A stretch of 64,000 nucleotides of DNA from Actinomadura sp. NAK00032 (GCF_013364275.1 NZ_CP054932.1:1178001-1242000); one strand, 5' to 3'; positions 50,638 to 58,893 are shown, counted from the stretch's first letter. Notes: generated by a model from the sequence alone, not told the origin. Numbers and translations are program-made.

Positions 50638-51522
50638 ATGCCGATGAGCGATCCGATGACCATGATCATGCGGGCCGGCGCGGCCGGCGCGACCGCGCAA
50701 GATCAATTAGAGGTGACCGGCGGCCGCGCCGCGCTGCTCGCCGCCGGGCTGGTGGTCGTGGCCGGAATCTTCGCCGCGGGCGTCCTGGCCTTCACGGGAC
50801 GCTGGCGCTCCTGGTACTCCGGCGGCTGGCAGCAGAACCACCGGCCGCTCGCGGCGCCGTGGTTCGCGGGCGCCGTCCTGCTGGTCGCGGCGCTGCTGGG
50901 GCTGGACGCCCTGCTCGACCACGCACCGCTCTGGGTGATGGCGCCGGGGCTGGTCCTCGTGCTGGCCGGCGTCGTCACCGGCACCGTCTACGCCGTCCAT
51001 CCGCCGCGACGGATGCTGCCGAAATGGATCCGCGCAATGGAGGAAGATCCACTAGGCGAAGCGGCCCGCGCCCAGCCGGCCCTGGACAAGATCCTCTCTG
51101 GGTGGAAATCGAACTGGGGAAAGAGCGCTCTGGGGCGGAGGCTCCTAGTCGGTTTCCTAAGCGTTGCCCTTCCGGGGGCCTTCCTCTACTTGGTGCACCC
51201 GTTGTGGTGGTACGCCACGGGCACGTCGACGACGGCGACAGTGGAGCACTGCGGTTACCCCAGCGGGGGAGGGCGGAATACCATCTGCTCGGGGAAATGG
51301 ACGCTTCCGGACGGTGCCGGCGGCCAAGGCAGGATCGCGGGCGCGGGCAAGGGCGACGTGGGGAAGGCCGTGGAGGTCCGCGCGTCCGCTTCGCACGCAG
51401 CGATCCTCAACCTGCGGCTGGTCTACGGCCCCGTCATCGTCCTGTTCCTGGCCGTGCTGTTCGCCTACGTCGGGTACCGGCAGCGGAGAGCCGCCCGGGA
51501 CCGCGCACCCGCCGGACCGTGA
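50638..51522 (+). CDS. Polytopic membrane protein with DUF3592-like outer domain
   Basis: 294 residues with five hydrophobic spans. Between spans four and five, a domain of about 75 residues has TGTSTTATVEHCGYP, NTICSGKWTLPDG and VRASASHAAILNLRL, the pattern of DUF3592 proteins with a Cys pair. It sits between eccC and eccD but is not EccE, since it lacks the N-terminal two-span plus long soluble domain. ATG 50638 (GAGG upstream) is favoured over GTG 50626. The last codons run into a 24-bp tandem repeat. Confidence 0.7.
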   Translation: MPMSDPMTMIMRAGAAGATAQDQLEVTGGRAALLAAGLVVVAGIFAAGVLAFTGRWRSWYSGGWQQNHRPLAAPWFAGAVLLVAALLGLDALLDHAPLWVMAPGLVLVLAGVVTGTVYAVHPPRRMLPKWIRAMEEDPLGEAARAQPALDKILSGWKSNWGKSALGRRLLVGFLSVALPGAFLYLVHPLWWYATGTSTTATVEHCGYPSGGGRNTICSGKWTLPDGAGGQGRIAGAGKGDVGKAVEVRASASHAAILNLRLVYGPVIVLFLAVLFAYVGYRQRRAARDRAPAGP

Positions 51523-51690
51523 GCGGCCGCACCCGCCAGGCCGCAACCGGCCGCACCCGCCAGGCCGCGACCGGCTGCACCCGCCAGGCCGCAACCGGCT
51601 GCACCCGCCAGGCCGCAACCGGCCATGCGCGCCGGGCCGCGACCGGCCATGCCCGCAGGGCCGTAACCAGCCGTTCTGCCGGACCGTAAC
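51499..51690 (+). repeat. 24-bp minisatellite across the 3' end of the DUF3592-like gene
   Basis: About seven tandem units near the form AACCGGCYGCACCCGCCAGG plus CCGC; the middle three are nearly identical and the outer ones diverge. The array starts in the last codons (the RDRAPAGP stretch) and continues after the stop. Unit length is a multiple of three, so in another frame it reads TRQAATGR/C/H repeats. Confidence 0.85.
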
Positions 51691-51849
51691 CGGCCGGGTA
51701 CCGTCCTCTCCTCGGCGAGAGCCGCCCCTGGTACCGTCCTTCGACGGTGGAACGACCCCGTAGGCGCGCGATGTCCCCAATATCGCGGTTATGGTTTCGC
51801 CGGTGTCCGGACGCTCCCCAGGAGCCATGCTTACAGGTGAGGAAGAACA
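51691..51849 (+). promoter_or_regulatory. Upstream region of eccD with palindrome and -10 element
   Basis: Completes the 327-base gap with the minisatellite. GGTACCGTCCT occurs twice (51698, 51731). CGCGAT (51768-51773) and ATCGCG (51783-51788) form an inverted repeat directly before TATGGT (51791-51796), a likely -10 hexamer. The palindrome could be an operator. Confidence 0.45.
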
Positions 51850-53247
51850 GTGGCTTCAGTCACCGGGGCGGAGCTGTGCAGGGTCACGGTCGTGGCCCCG
51901 AAGCGCCGCATCGATATCTCGCTCCCCGCGCACGTACCGTTCGCCCAGTTCTTCCCGGCGATCCTGCACTACTCCGGCGCGCAGATGGCCGATGCCGGTC
52001 TCGCGCACGGCGGATGGGTGCTCCAGCGGCTGGACGAGGCGCCGTTCGACGGCGGGATGACCCCGTCGCAGGCCGGCCTGCGCGACGGTGAGGTCCTCTA
52101 CCTGCGCCCTGGCATGTCGCAGCTGCCCGAGCTGGCGTTCGACGACGTGGCGGACGTGGTGGCGACGGCGGTCAACGACCGGCGCGACCGCTGGCGGCCG
52201 GAGTGGACGCGGCAGTTCTCGCTGTCGGTCGGCGGCGGCGCCTCGGTGGTCGCCGCGATCGTGGTGCTGCTGGCCGGGCCGTCCTGGATCGTCCCGGCCG
52301 TCGCGTCCGGCGTCCTCTGCCTGCTGTACCTCGCCGCGGCGGTCTCGGTGTCGCGCGCGGCGGGCGACGAGCGGGCGGGCACCGTGCTCGGCTTCGCCGC
52401 GCTGCCGCACGCGTTCCTCGCCGGGCTGCTCGCCCCGGCCCGCGACACCGCGTTCTCCGGGCTGGACGCCCTGAACGTGCTGGCCGGTTTCGGCACCCTG
52501 GTGCTGGCCGCGGTCGTCGCGGTCGTCGGCGTCACCGGCGGCGCGTCCGTCTTCTGGGGGATGGTCGTCGGCGGGCTGCTCGGCGCCCTCGGCTCCGGCG
52601 TCGCGCTGGCGTTCGAGGACCTGTCCGCGGCGGGCATCGCCGCGGTCACGGTGGTCGTCGCGATGATGCTCACCCCCCTCACCCCGACGCTGGCCTTCCG
52701 CTTCTCCAAGGTGACGCTGCCACCGGTGCCGCAGAGCGCGGAGGACCTGCGGCGCGACACGATCATGGTGGACGGGCAGCAGGTGCTGACCCGCACCGGC
52801 CGCGCCAACCGGTTCATCACCGGGTTCACCGCCGGGCTCGGCGTCATCGCGTTCATCGGGCTCGTCCCGTCCGCGTTCGACGACGGCTGGCTCGGCCCGA
52901 CCACCGCCTCCGTCATCTCGGCGCTGGTGCTGCTGCGGTCGCGGCTGTTCCGCAGCCGGGCGCAGCGGCTGAACCTGCTGGTCCCCGGGATGCTCGGCGT
53001 CGGCGCGGTGGTGGTCGCGCAGGCCTGGGACGCCTCCGCGGTGGGGCTGATCACGGGGGCCGTCCTCCCGCTCGTCGCCGTGACGTGCACCGTGGTCGGC
53101 GTCGGGCTCTGGCTGCCCGGCCACCGGCCGTCGCCGTTCTGGGGCCGCGCCGGGGACATCCTGGAGATGTTCCTGCTGATCGCGCTCATCCCCCTGGCCC
53201 TCGGAGAATGCGGACTGTTCGCGTACATGCGCGGGCTCGCCGGTTAG
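51850..53247 (+). CDS. eccD: Type VII secretion integral membrane protein EccD
   Basis: 465 residues. The N-terminal ubiquitin-like domain (CRVTVVAPKRRIDISLPAHV, LRDGEVLYLRPG) covers about residues 9-90; eleven hydrophobic spans follow from about residue 125. EccD forms the membrane vestibule of the ESX pore as a dimer per protomer. GTG start with GAGGAAG upstream. It ends 9 bases before eccB. Confidence 0.94.
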   Translation: MASVTGAELCRVTVVAPKRRIDISLPAHVPFAQFFPAILHYSGAQMADAGLAHGGWVLQRLDEAPFDGGMTPSQAGLRDGEVLYLRPGMSQLPELAFDDVADVVATAVNDRRDRWRPEWTRQFSLSVGGGASVVAAIVVLLAGPSWIVPAVASGVLCLLYLAAAVSVSRAAGDERAGTVLGFAALPHAFLAGLLAPARDTAFSGLDALNVLAGFGTLVLAAVVAVVGVTGGASVFWGMVVGGLLGALGSGVALAFEDLSAAGIAAVTVVVAMMLTPLTPTLAFRFSKVTLPPVPQSAEDLRRDTIMVDGQQVLTRTGRANRFITGFTAGLGVIAFIGLVPSAFDDGWLGPTTASVISALVLLRSRLFRSRAQRLNLLVPGMLGVGAVVVAQAWDASAVGLITGAVLPLVAVTCTVVGVGLWLPGHRPSPFWGRAGDILEMFLLIALIPLALGECGLFAYMRGLAG

Positions 53248-53256
53248 GAGCGCCCC

Positions 53257-54666
53257 GTGCAGACTCGCAAGGACCTGCTGCAGGCCCACCGGCTGATGAA
53301 CCAGCGCGCGTCGCTGGCGCTCATCTCCGGTGAGCCGGACCACCCCGAACTGCCGATGCGGCGGATGAACATCGCCGCGTTCAGCGGCATCATGATCGGC
53401 ATCCTGTGCATGGCGGCGTTCGGCATCTACGGCATCATCCGGCCGGGCGGCGCCACGGGCCTGGAGAAGGCCGGGATGCTCATCGTCGAGAAGGAGACCG
53501 GCGCCCGCTACGTGTGGTGCGAGAACGGCAAGCTCTGCCCGGTCGCCAACTACGTCTCGGCGCGGCTGGTCGCCGGCGCCGACGACAAGAGCCGCCGGAC
53601 GGTCTCGGGCTCCTCGCTCAAGGACTTCGAGCGCGGCCCGTCGATCGGCATCCCGGGCGCCCCGAACACCCTGCCGAAGCCGGACGACCTGACGCAGGCC
53701 CCGTGGGCGGTGTGCGTGCGCACCGTCGAGGGCACCTCGCTCGGCCGCCGGTCGCTCGTCACGCTCACCGCCGGGCGCAAGGTCGGCGGCACCCCGCTGG
53801 GCAACGGCCAGGCGCTGGTCGTGCAGGCGGACGGCCAGAACTGGCTGCTGTGGCGCAACACCCGGATGCGGATGCCGCAGTACGCGCTGGCCACGCTCGG
53901 CGCGACTCCCGTCCAGATCGCTGGAAAGTGGCTGAATTCGGTCACGCAGGGGCCGGACTTCGCCGCCCCGCGGATCCCCGGCATCGGGCAGGCCGCGAAC
54001 GGCCCGGCCGGGCGGGCGAGGGTCGGGCAGGTGTTCAACCTGAGCACCGCGTCCGGCGCCTCGTCCTCGTTCGTGCTGCTCGCGGACGGGCTCGCGCCGA
54101 TCTCCCCGATCCAGCGGGACCTGCTGATCGCCGACCCGGAGATCCGCAAGGCCTACGGCGGGGGCGGGGCCCGGGCGATCGACATCAACGCGGGCCAGGT
54201 CAACACCGTCGGCCGGTCCGCGCAGCAGCTCCGGGACCAGAAGCTGGAGGGCAAGGCGCCCGAGATCGTGCCCTTCACGGGGACGAGCCCGCTGTGCGCC
54301 CTCTACAGCGACCCGAGCGGCAACGAGGACGCCACCCTGACCCTGAACGGCTCGCTGCCCGCCGCGTCGGAGACGGTGCGGCCGAACGGGGCCGACCAGC
54401 TCGTCTTCCCGCCCGGCAGCGCGGCGCTGGCCGGCCGGGTGCCGAGCCCCGGCCAGGCGGACCAGGTCAACACCTACTACCTGGTCGCCGAGGGCAAGCG
54501 GTTCCCCATCAAGGACAAGGAGACCGCGGAGAAGCTCGGCTACTCGCTGCCGGGCGACGCGTCCAAGGTCCCGGCGGGCGTTCTCGACCTGATCGAGCAG
54601 GGCCCGGTACTGGATCCGGCCGCCGTATCGGCCACTCGGACCGCGAATACGCAGGCAGGCAACTGA
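53257..54666 (+). CDS. eccB: Type VII secretion protein EccB
   Basis: 469 residues. The cytoplasmic start MQTRKDLLQAHRLMNQR and RASLALISGEPDHPELPMRR is typical for EccB, followed by one span (IAAFSGIMIGILCMAAFGIY) and a large outer domain with the conserved Cys pair (WCENGKLCPV), repeats R1-R4 and YYLVAEGKRFPIKDKETAEK. It binds MycP and forms the outer face of the complex. GTG start. A long AT-richer promoter region follows before the WXG100 pair. Confidence 0.94.
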   Translation: MQTRKDLLQAHRLMNQRASLALISGEPDHPELPMRRMNIAAFSGIMIGILCMAAFGIYGIIRPGGATGLEKAGMLIVEKETGARYVWCENGKLCPVANYVSARLVAGADDKSRRTVSGSSLKDFERGPSIGIPGAPNTLPKPDDLTQAPWAVCVRTVEGTSLGRRSLVTLTAGRKVGGTPLGNGQALVVQADGQNWLLWRNTRMRMPQYALATLGATPVQIAGKWLNSVTQGPDFAAPRIPGIGQAANGPAGRARVGQVFNLSTASGASSSFVLLADGLAPISPIQRDLLIADPEIRKAYGGGGARAIDINAGQVNTVGRSAQQLRDQKLEGKAPEIVPFTGTSPLCALYSDPSGNEDATLTLNGSLPAASETVRPNGADQLVFPPGSAALAGRVPSPGQADQVNTYYLVAEGKRFPIKDKETAEKLGYSLPGDASKVPAGVLDLIEQGPVLDPAAVSATRTANTQAGN

Positions 54667-54736
54667 TCAGCCGTTGATTTCAGATTCAACCGAACCGCGT
54701 TGGATCTTATTGCGTCTAAGTCAACGGATGAACAGA

Positions 54737-54765
54737 TGGACACCTGCCGGGGATGATCCTATGGT
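54737..54765 (+). promoter_or_regulatory. Promoter of the WXG100 pair
   Basis: TGGACA (54737-54742), 17-base spacer, TATGGT (54760-54765). The region 54667-54760 is AT-rich for this genome. The predicted leader is about 140 bases. Confidence 0.6.
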
Positions 54766-54871
54766 AGAGGCACTCTGCGGTGCGACCCCCCGCCTTCAAC
54801 GGCCACAGGGTTCTCAGCGCTGCCGAAACGACGGGGGCAGTTGGTGTCGGCCCGGCGCCTCTGTTCCGGAC

Positions 54872-54912
54872 CACCTCGCGGGTCACGACGATACGAGTCA
54901 CTGGAGGTGACT
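54872..54912 (+). promoter_or_regulatory. Structured ribosome-binding region of the first esx gene
   Basis: AGTCAC (54896-54901) and GTGACT (54907-54912) form a stem whose loop holds the GGAG of the Shine-Dalgarno sequence. CACCTC (54872-54877) can instead pair with GAGGTG (54904-54909). The two structures exclude each other. Confidence 0.35.
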
Positions 54913-54913
54913 G

Positions 54914-55234
54914 ATGGGGCAGCAGTCTGCCGTCGACAGAGCGGCAATGAAGCAGGCCGCGGACGACATCGACGCATCCGCCAACATCATCAAGGGGCTG
55001 CAGACGCAGCTCGAGGGGCACAAGCAGCAGGTCCGCTCGGCCTGGGAGGGCAACGCCTCCATGGCCTTCGAGTCGGTGTTCACCCGGTTCAACGAGGACT
55101 TCGGCAAGGTCCTGCGGGCGCTCGAGGGCATGCACCAGAGCCTCGTCCAGACCAAGATCACCTACGAGTCGAAGGAAGAGATGTCGGAGCAGGCCGTGAA
55201 CAAGGTTCAGGCCCTGCTGAACGGCTCGACCTGA
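54914..55234 (+). CDS. WXG100 family type VII secretion target (EsxB/CFP-10-like)
   Basis: 106 residues: helix, W44-E45-G46 turn (SAWEGNAS), helix, and a flexible tail with the secretion motif Y-x-x-x-E (TYESKEEM). Together with the next gene it forms the heterodimeric ESX substrate pair. The YxxxE tail would dock on the third ATPase domain of EccC. Strong promoter and GGAGG. Confidence 0.93.
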   Translation: MGQQSAVDRAAMKQAADDIDASANIIKGLQTQLEGHKQQVRSAWEGNASMAFESVFTRFNEDFGKVLRALEGMHQSLVQTKITYESKEEMSEQAVNKVQALLNGST

Positions 55235-55279
55235 CCGTAATTCGCATGAGGTGACAACGGCTGGAGGAGAAGGGGAACG

Positions 55280-55567
55280 ATGAGCTACACGAGAGCCAAT
55301 TTCGGCGGACTCACCGAGGGTGAGGCGCAGTTCAGCCAGGCCGCGCGGGCCCTGATGGACGAGCTGAACGACCTGGAGGGCAAGCTCCGGACGAAGCTCA
55401 ACCAGTGGGAGGGCTCCGCGCAGGAGGCCTACTGGGTCTTTCAGAAGCAGTGGGACGGCGCCGCCAAGGACATGCAGAACGTCGTCGCGCAGCTGGGGCT
55501 CGCCATCCGCGACGCCCACGACAACTACCAGCAGGCCGAGCGCAGCAACTCCGGCATCTGGGGCTGA
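55280..55567 (+). CDS. WXG100 family protein (EsxA/ESAT-6-like partner)
   Basis: 95 residues with the turn N-Q-W43-E-G45 and an end segment NYQQAERSNSGIWG that also contains YxxxE, unusual because normally only one partner of the pair has the signal. RBS GGAGGAG. A hairpin downstream may make these two genes more abundant than those that follow. Confidence 0.93.
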   Translation: MSYTRANFGGLTEGEAQFSQAARALMDELNDLEGKLRTKLNQWEGSAQEAYWVFQKQWDGAAKDMQNVVAQLGLAIRDAHDNYQQAERSNSGIWG

Positions 55568-55614
55568 TCGGACGGCCGACGATGAATCACCCCGCCAGTT
55601 CTTCGGGGTGAGAT

Positions 55615-55643
55615 GGCCCTGGCCGTGCGACGCGGCCAGGGCC
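55615..55643 (+). terminator. Hairpin after the esx pair
   Basis: GGCCCTGGCCG and CGGCCAGGGCC pair across a 7-base loop with no T-run; probably partial termination. Confidence 0.6.
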
Positions 55644-55736
55644 TGCTTCGCCGCACCGGGGGCCGACGAGCGGGCGGATGCCGTTTCTGTCTCCCGGCCA
55701 GTCGAAGACGACCAGACTGACAGGAGGTAAACGCAC

Positions 55737-56102
55737 ATGGGGCACCACCCGCCCATGCCCACCGCCGGTGGCAAAGAGATTAAGATCGACCACGATACCC
55801 TCGACGACATCGTGAAGAAGCTTGAAAAAGACCTGCACGACCTGGAGAAGCAGCGTTACAGCGAGCAGATCCAGGACGGCACCCCGCCCGAGGGAGCGCT
55901 GGGCAATTACAAGGCCGGCCAGAGCCTGCACGGCACCTTCCGGGCGGCCCGCGACTCCATCGGTGACACCTACGACCAGTTCATCGCGTCGTACAAACAA
56001 GTGATCGAAGCCATTCGGAACTCGGACAAGACCCACCGCAAGGCCGATGACGCCTCCAAGCGGGGTGTGGAGGCCGCCGGTTCCCCGAACTCCTACATCT
56101 GA
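55737..56102 (+). CDS. ESX-like helical protein without WxG
   Basis: 121 residues: charged helix (DTLDDIVKKLEKDLHDLEKQ), a linker (YSEQIQDGTPPEGALGNY) and a second helix (GTFRAARDSIGDTYDQFIAS). There is no W-x-G between the helices. Codons here are less GC-biased. Position, size and hairpin-like layout suggest a substrate or chaperone of the next gene product. AGGAGGTAA upstream. Confidence 0.75.
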   Translation: MGHHPPMPTAGGKEIKIDHDTLDDIVKKLEKDLHDLEKQRYSEQIQDGTPPEGALGNYKAGQSLHGTFRAARDSIGDTYDQFIASYKQVIEAIRNSDKTHRKADDASKRGVEAAGSPNSYI

Positions 56103-56133
56103 TTGACGCACGAGCGGACAGGGGTGAGCAGCA

Positions 56134-57372
56134 GTGGGTCAAGAAAGAGACATCCGGTCGAAGCAGTTCACGAAGGATGCCGAGGGCGTCGGCCATTGGT
56201 ACAACGCGCTCGAGGTCTGGCACGACAATTTCGACAAGGTTCGCGAGATCGTCGACAGCATGAATCCCGGCCAGGTGGAGACCGGTGGACGTGCTTACGA
56301 AGGCCTCTCGAAGCGGATGAACAGTTCTGCGAACCTGCTGTATAAGCAGGCGACGCGCATGGCCGAGGCGTGGGGCGGTGACGACGCCCACAAGGCCATG
56401 GAGGCCATGAACAAGACCTACCGCCAGGTGCAGGAGATCGAGCGGATCTCCGACCAGACCGGTAAGGCGATGGCGACCCACGCCAAGGCGCAGCACCAGT
56501 GGAAGAACGCGTACGGCAGCGGCAGCCAGATGGACAGCTGGGTCAAGGACGTCGTCAACTGGGGCAACCGCATTCTCGCGATCAATCCCGCGACCGCCCC
56601 GACCGCCATCGGCGGCCTGATCGGAAACAACGCCGGTGCCGGCTCGGTGATGAACAACATCAACGACGGCACGGAGCAGTCCAACAACAACTTCCCGCCG
56701 TCCATCCGCCAGGACCTGGCCACCACCAACATCCGAGACACGGACTTCCCCGAGCCCCCCACCAACACCGGAAAGCCTCCGGGCCAGCCGAAGATGCCCG
56801 GTGGCGGCAAGCCGCCGGGCGGCGGGCCCGGTGACATTCCGGGCGGGCCTGGCGACCTCCCCGGTGGCCCGGGCGGCCCCGGTGATCTTCCGGGTGGTCC
56901 GAACGGGCCCGGCGGCCCGGGCAGCGACCTTCCCGGTGGCCCGGGCGGGCCCGGCGACCTCCCGGGTGGGCCCGGCGGACCCGATCTGCCCGGCGGCCCC
57001 GGCAGCGGAGGCCCCGGCACGGATCTGGCCAGTCTTCCCCCCGGCGGCGGCCCCGGCCTCGGCGCAGGTCCCGGGCTCGGCGGTGGCGGGGTTCCGGGCG
57101 GCGGCCCCGGCCTCGGCGGTGGCGGCCTCGGCAGCGGCCCCGGCGCTGGTCCGGGAGCGTTCGGCGCTGGTCCGGGCGCCTTCGGCGGTCCGGGAGCGTT
57201 CGGCAAGAACGCCCTGGGCAAGGGCGGCATGACCGGCATGGGCATGCCCATGGGCGCGGGCGCCCGCGGTGGCGGCGGCGACGGCAACGAGCACGAGCGC
57301 AGCACGTGGCTGACCGAGGACGAGGACGTCTGGGGCGGCAACGACGACACCGCACCGCCGGTTATCGGCTGA
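56134..57372 (+). CDS. EspB/PPE-like type VII substrate with Gly/Pro-rich tail
   Basis: 412 residues. The N-terminal 150 residues form a helical bundle with W-G-G in MAEAWGGDDAHKAMEAM, like the WXG-PPE helical tip region, and YNALE near the start of the first helix. From about residue 215 to 370 the chain is Gly/Pro-rich with repeated PGGPGDLPGGPG-type units, then a Gly/Met region and an acidic end (STWLTEDEDVWGG). This architecture resembles EspB and other secreted ESX proteins with disordered tails. GTG start. Confidence 0.8.
   Translation: MGQERDIRSKQFTKDAEGVGHWYNALEVWHDNFDKVREIVDSMNPGQVETGGRAYEGLSKRMNSSANLLYKQATRMAEAWGGDDAHKAMEAMNKTYRQVQEIERISDQTGKAMATHAKAQHQWKNAYGSGSQMDSWVKDVVNWGNRILAINPATAPTAIGGLIGNNAGAGSVMNNINDGTEQSNNNFPPSIRQDLATTNIRDTDFPEPPTNTGKPPGQPKMPGGGKPPGGGPGDIPGGPGDLPGGPGGPGDLPGGPNGPGGPGSDLPGGPGGPGDLPGGPGGPDLPGGPGSGGPGTDLASLPPGGGPGLGAGPGLGGGGVPGGGPGLGGGGLGSGPGAGPGAFGAGPGAFGGPGAFGKNALGKGGMTGMGMPMGAGARGGGGDGNEHERSTWLTEDEDVWGGNDDTAPPVIG
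56805..57200 (+). repeat. Gly/Pro-coding repeat region
   Basis: Imperfect tandem repeats coding for GGPGDLPGGPGGP-like units, then PGLGGGG and GPGAFGAGPGAFG units. Likely prone to length variation. Confidence 0.75.
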
Positions 57373-57403
57373 CGCGAAGACGCCGCGTGGCGAAGATGAT
57401 GGA

Positions 57404-57436
57404 ATCGGCAGACCAGGCGCCGCCTGGTCTGCCGAT
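57404..57436 (+). terminator. Perfect 16-bp hairpin
   Basis: ATCGGCAGACCAGGCG and its complement with one central base; 31 bases after the substrate gene. Confidence 0.65.
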
Positions 57437-57473
57437 ACTTCTGTGAACCGGTATCCGTAGGCGAGGAGTGCAG

Positions 57474-58835
57474 ATGCTGCAGCGGGCTCGGAGAGTGGCC
57501 TGTTCGACTATGGCCATGCTCATCTTCGGCGCGGTCGCCTGGCCCGGCTCGGCTGCGGCGGCACCCAGCCCACTACCGCAGGAGTGGTGGTTCAAGAGCT
57601 GGGGGGTACAGAACTATCTCTGGCCGCTGTCCACGGGGAAGGGCGTCACCGTGGCGGTGATCGACACGGGAGTCCAGGCCGATCTGCCGGAGTTGCAGGG
57701 CGTGGTACTGCCGGGCATGAACGCCGAGGGGGGCGGCGGCGATGGCCGGGAGGATCTCGACAGCGTCGACGATCCGCCGGGCCACGGCACCGGGATGGCG
57801 GCGCTCATCGCCGCGCAGGGACGCGGTACGGGGATGGTCGGAGTCGCTCCGGGAGCCAAGATCCTCCCAGTCGTGGCCCAGAGTTCTCCCGCTTATGCGA
57901 AGGGGATCCGCTTCGCAGTGGATCGCGGAGCGAAGGTGATCAACCTTTCGCAGGCCGTTCCCAGTCGCTGCTCGGAGGAGTTGCAGGAGTCGGTCGCCTA
58001 CGCTCTGGGCAAGGACGCCGTCGTCATCGCAGGGGCGGGCAATGACGGAAACGGCGGGAACGCCAGCAACTCTCCAGCCAACTGCAAGGGTGTCCTGGTA
58101 GTGGGAGCCGCCGACGGCAAGGGGCGCCCCTGGGAGAAGACCCAGCGCCAGTCATACGTGACCGTGGCGAGTCCGGGTGTGCACACCGTCACCGTTCTCA
58201 AGGACGGCAAGCTCTATCCGGGGAGTGGCACGAGTGATGCCACCGCGCTCGTTTCCGGGGCCGTGGCGATCATTCGGGCCAAGCATCCGGATATGAAGAA
58301 CCGGGAGGTCGTCCGGCAGTTGATCGCGTCGGCGGCGGACATCTACGAGAAGGGGAAGGACGACCGGACCGGATACGGGATGATCCGGCCCTACCGTCCG
58401 CTCGCGGGGAAGGCGCCGAAGGGTACGGCGAACCCGGTGTTCGAGCAGTTCGACCAGTGGATGAAGACCCACCATCCCGAGGGCGCCAAGTCGGCGGCGC
58501 CGTCGGCGGCGGCGCAGGAGGACGATTCCTCGACTCTGATCCTCGTCTACGTCGCGATCTTCATCGGAGTCGCGGTGATGTGCGTCTTCGTGTTCTTCTT
58601 CGCCCGGCGCAAGCGGGGCGGGCCGCCGCCGGCCGGGCCGGGTGCCGGCTATGGGGCGCCTCCCGGGTTCGGGCAGCAGCAGCCGCCCGGCCCGCCGCCG
58701 GGCGGCCCCTATCCGCCGCAGCAAGGCGGGCAGTATCCGCCGCAGTACCAGCCGCAGCCGCCCATGCCGGGGCAGCCGCCCATGCCAGGGCAGCGGCCGC
58801 CGGGCGGTGCGCCGCCCGCGGGGCCGCCTCGGTAG
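57474..58835 (+). CDS. Second mycosin-like serine protease with cytoplasmic tail
   Basis: 453 residues: signal peptide, S8 domain with Asp64 (VIDTGVQADLP), His104 (GHGTGMAAL) and Ser254 (GTSDATALVSG), a span near 357-380 (LVYVAIFIGVAVMCVFVFFF), then RRKRGG and a tail of about 70 residues rich in Pro, Gly and Gln (QPPMPGQPPMPGQRPPGG). Mycosins usually end a few residues after the span. The oxyanion Asn is in AGAGNDGNGGN. Less GC-biased codons than neighbours. Start at ATG 57474 since GGAG ends 6 bases before it. Confidence 0.88.
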   Translation: MLQRARRVACSTMAMLIFGAVAWPGSAAAAPSPLPQEWWFKSWGVQNYLWPLSTGKGVTVAVIDTGVQADLPELQGVVLPGMNAEGGGGDGREDLDSVDDPPGHGTGMAALIAAQGRGTGMVGVAPGAKILPVVAQSSPAYAKGIRFAVDRGAKVINLSQAVPSRCSEELQESVAYALGKDAVVIAGAGNDGNGGNASNSPANCKGVLVVGAADGKGRPWEKTQRQSYVTVASPGVHTVTVLKDGKLYPGSGTSDATALVSGAVAIIRAKHPDMKNREVVRQLIASAADIYEKGKDDRTGYGMIRPYRPLAGKAPKGTANPVFEQFDQWMKTHHPEGAKSAAPSAAAQEDDSSTLILVYVAIFIGVAVMCVFVFFFARRKRGGPPPAGPGAGYGAPPGFGQQQPPGPPPGGPYPPQQGGQYPPQYQPQPPMPGQPPMPGQRPPGGAPPAGPPR

Positions 58836-58847
58836 GCGCGGTCGGCG

Positions 58848-58893
58848 CGGACGGGCTTCGCATTCGGTGTTCGCCGAACTGCGGAGCCCGTTC
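58848..58893 (+). terminator. Hairpin after the second mycosin gene
   Basis: ACGGGCT/AGCCCGT with an inner CGG/CCG stem. The remaining gap to 59127 holds an AT-richer stretch (58918-58965) and no gene that I can support. Confidence 0.45.

Noticed and set aside
50638..51522. EccE
   Set aside because: Five spans and a DUF3592-like domain do not fit the two-span plus soluble-domain layout of EccE.
50859..51689. 276-codon frame ending in TRQAATG repeats
   Set aside because: Most of it is out of frame with the supported membrane protein; only the repeat part is worth noting, under the minisatellite.
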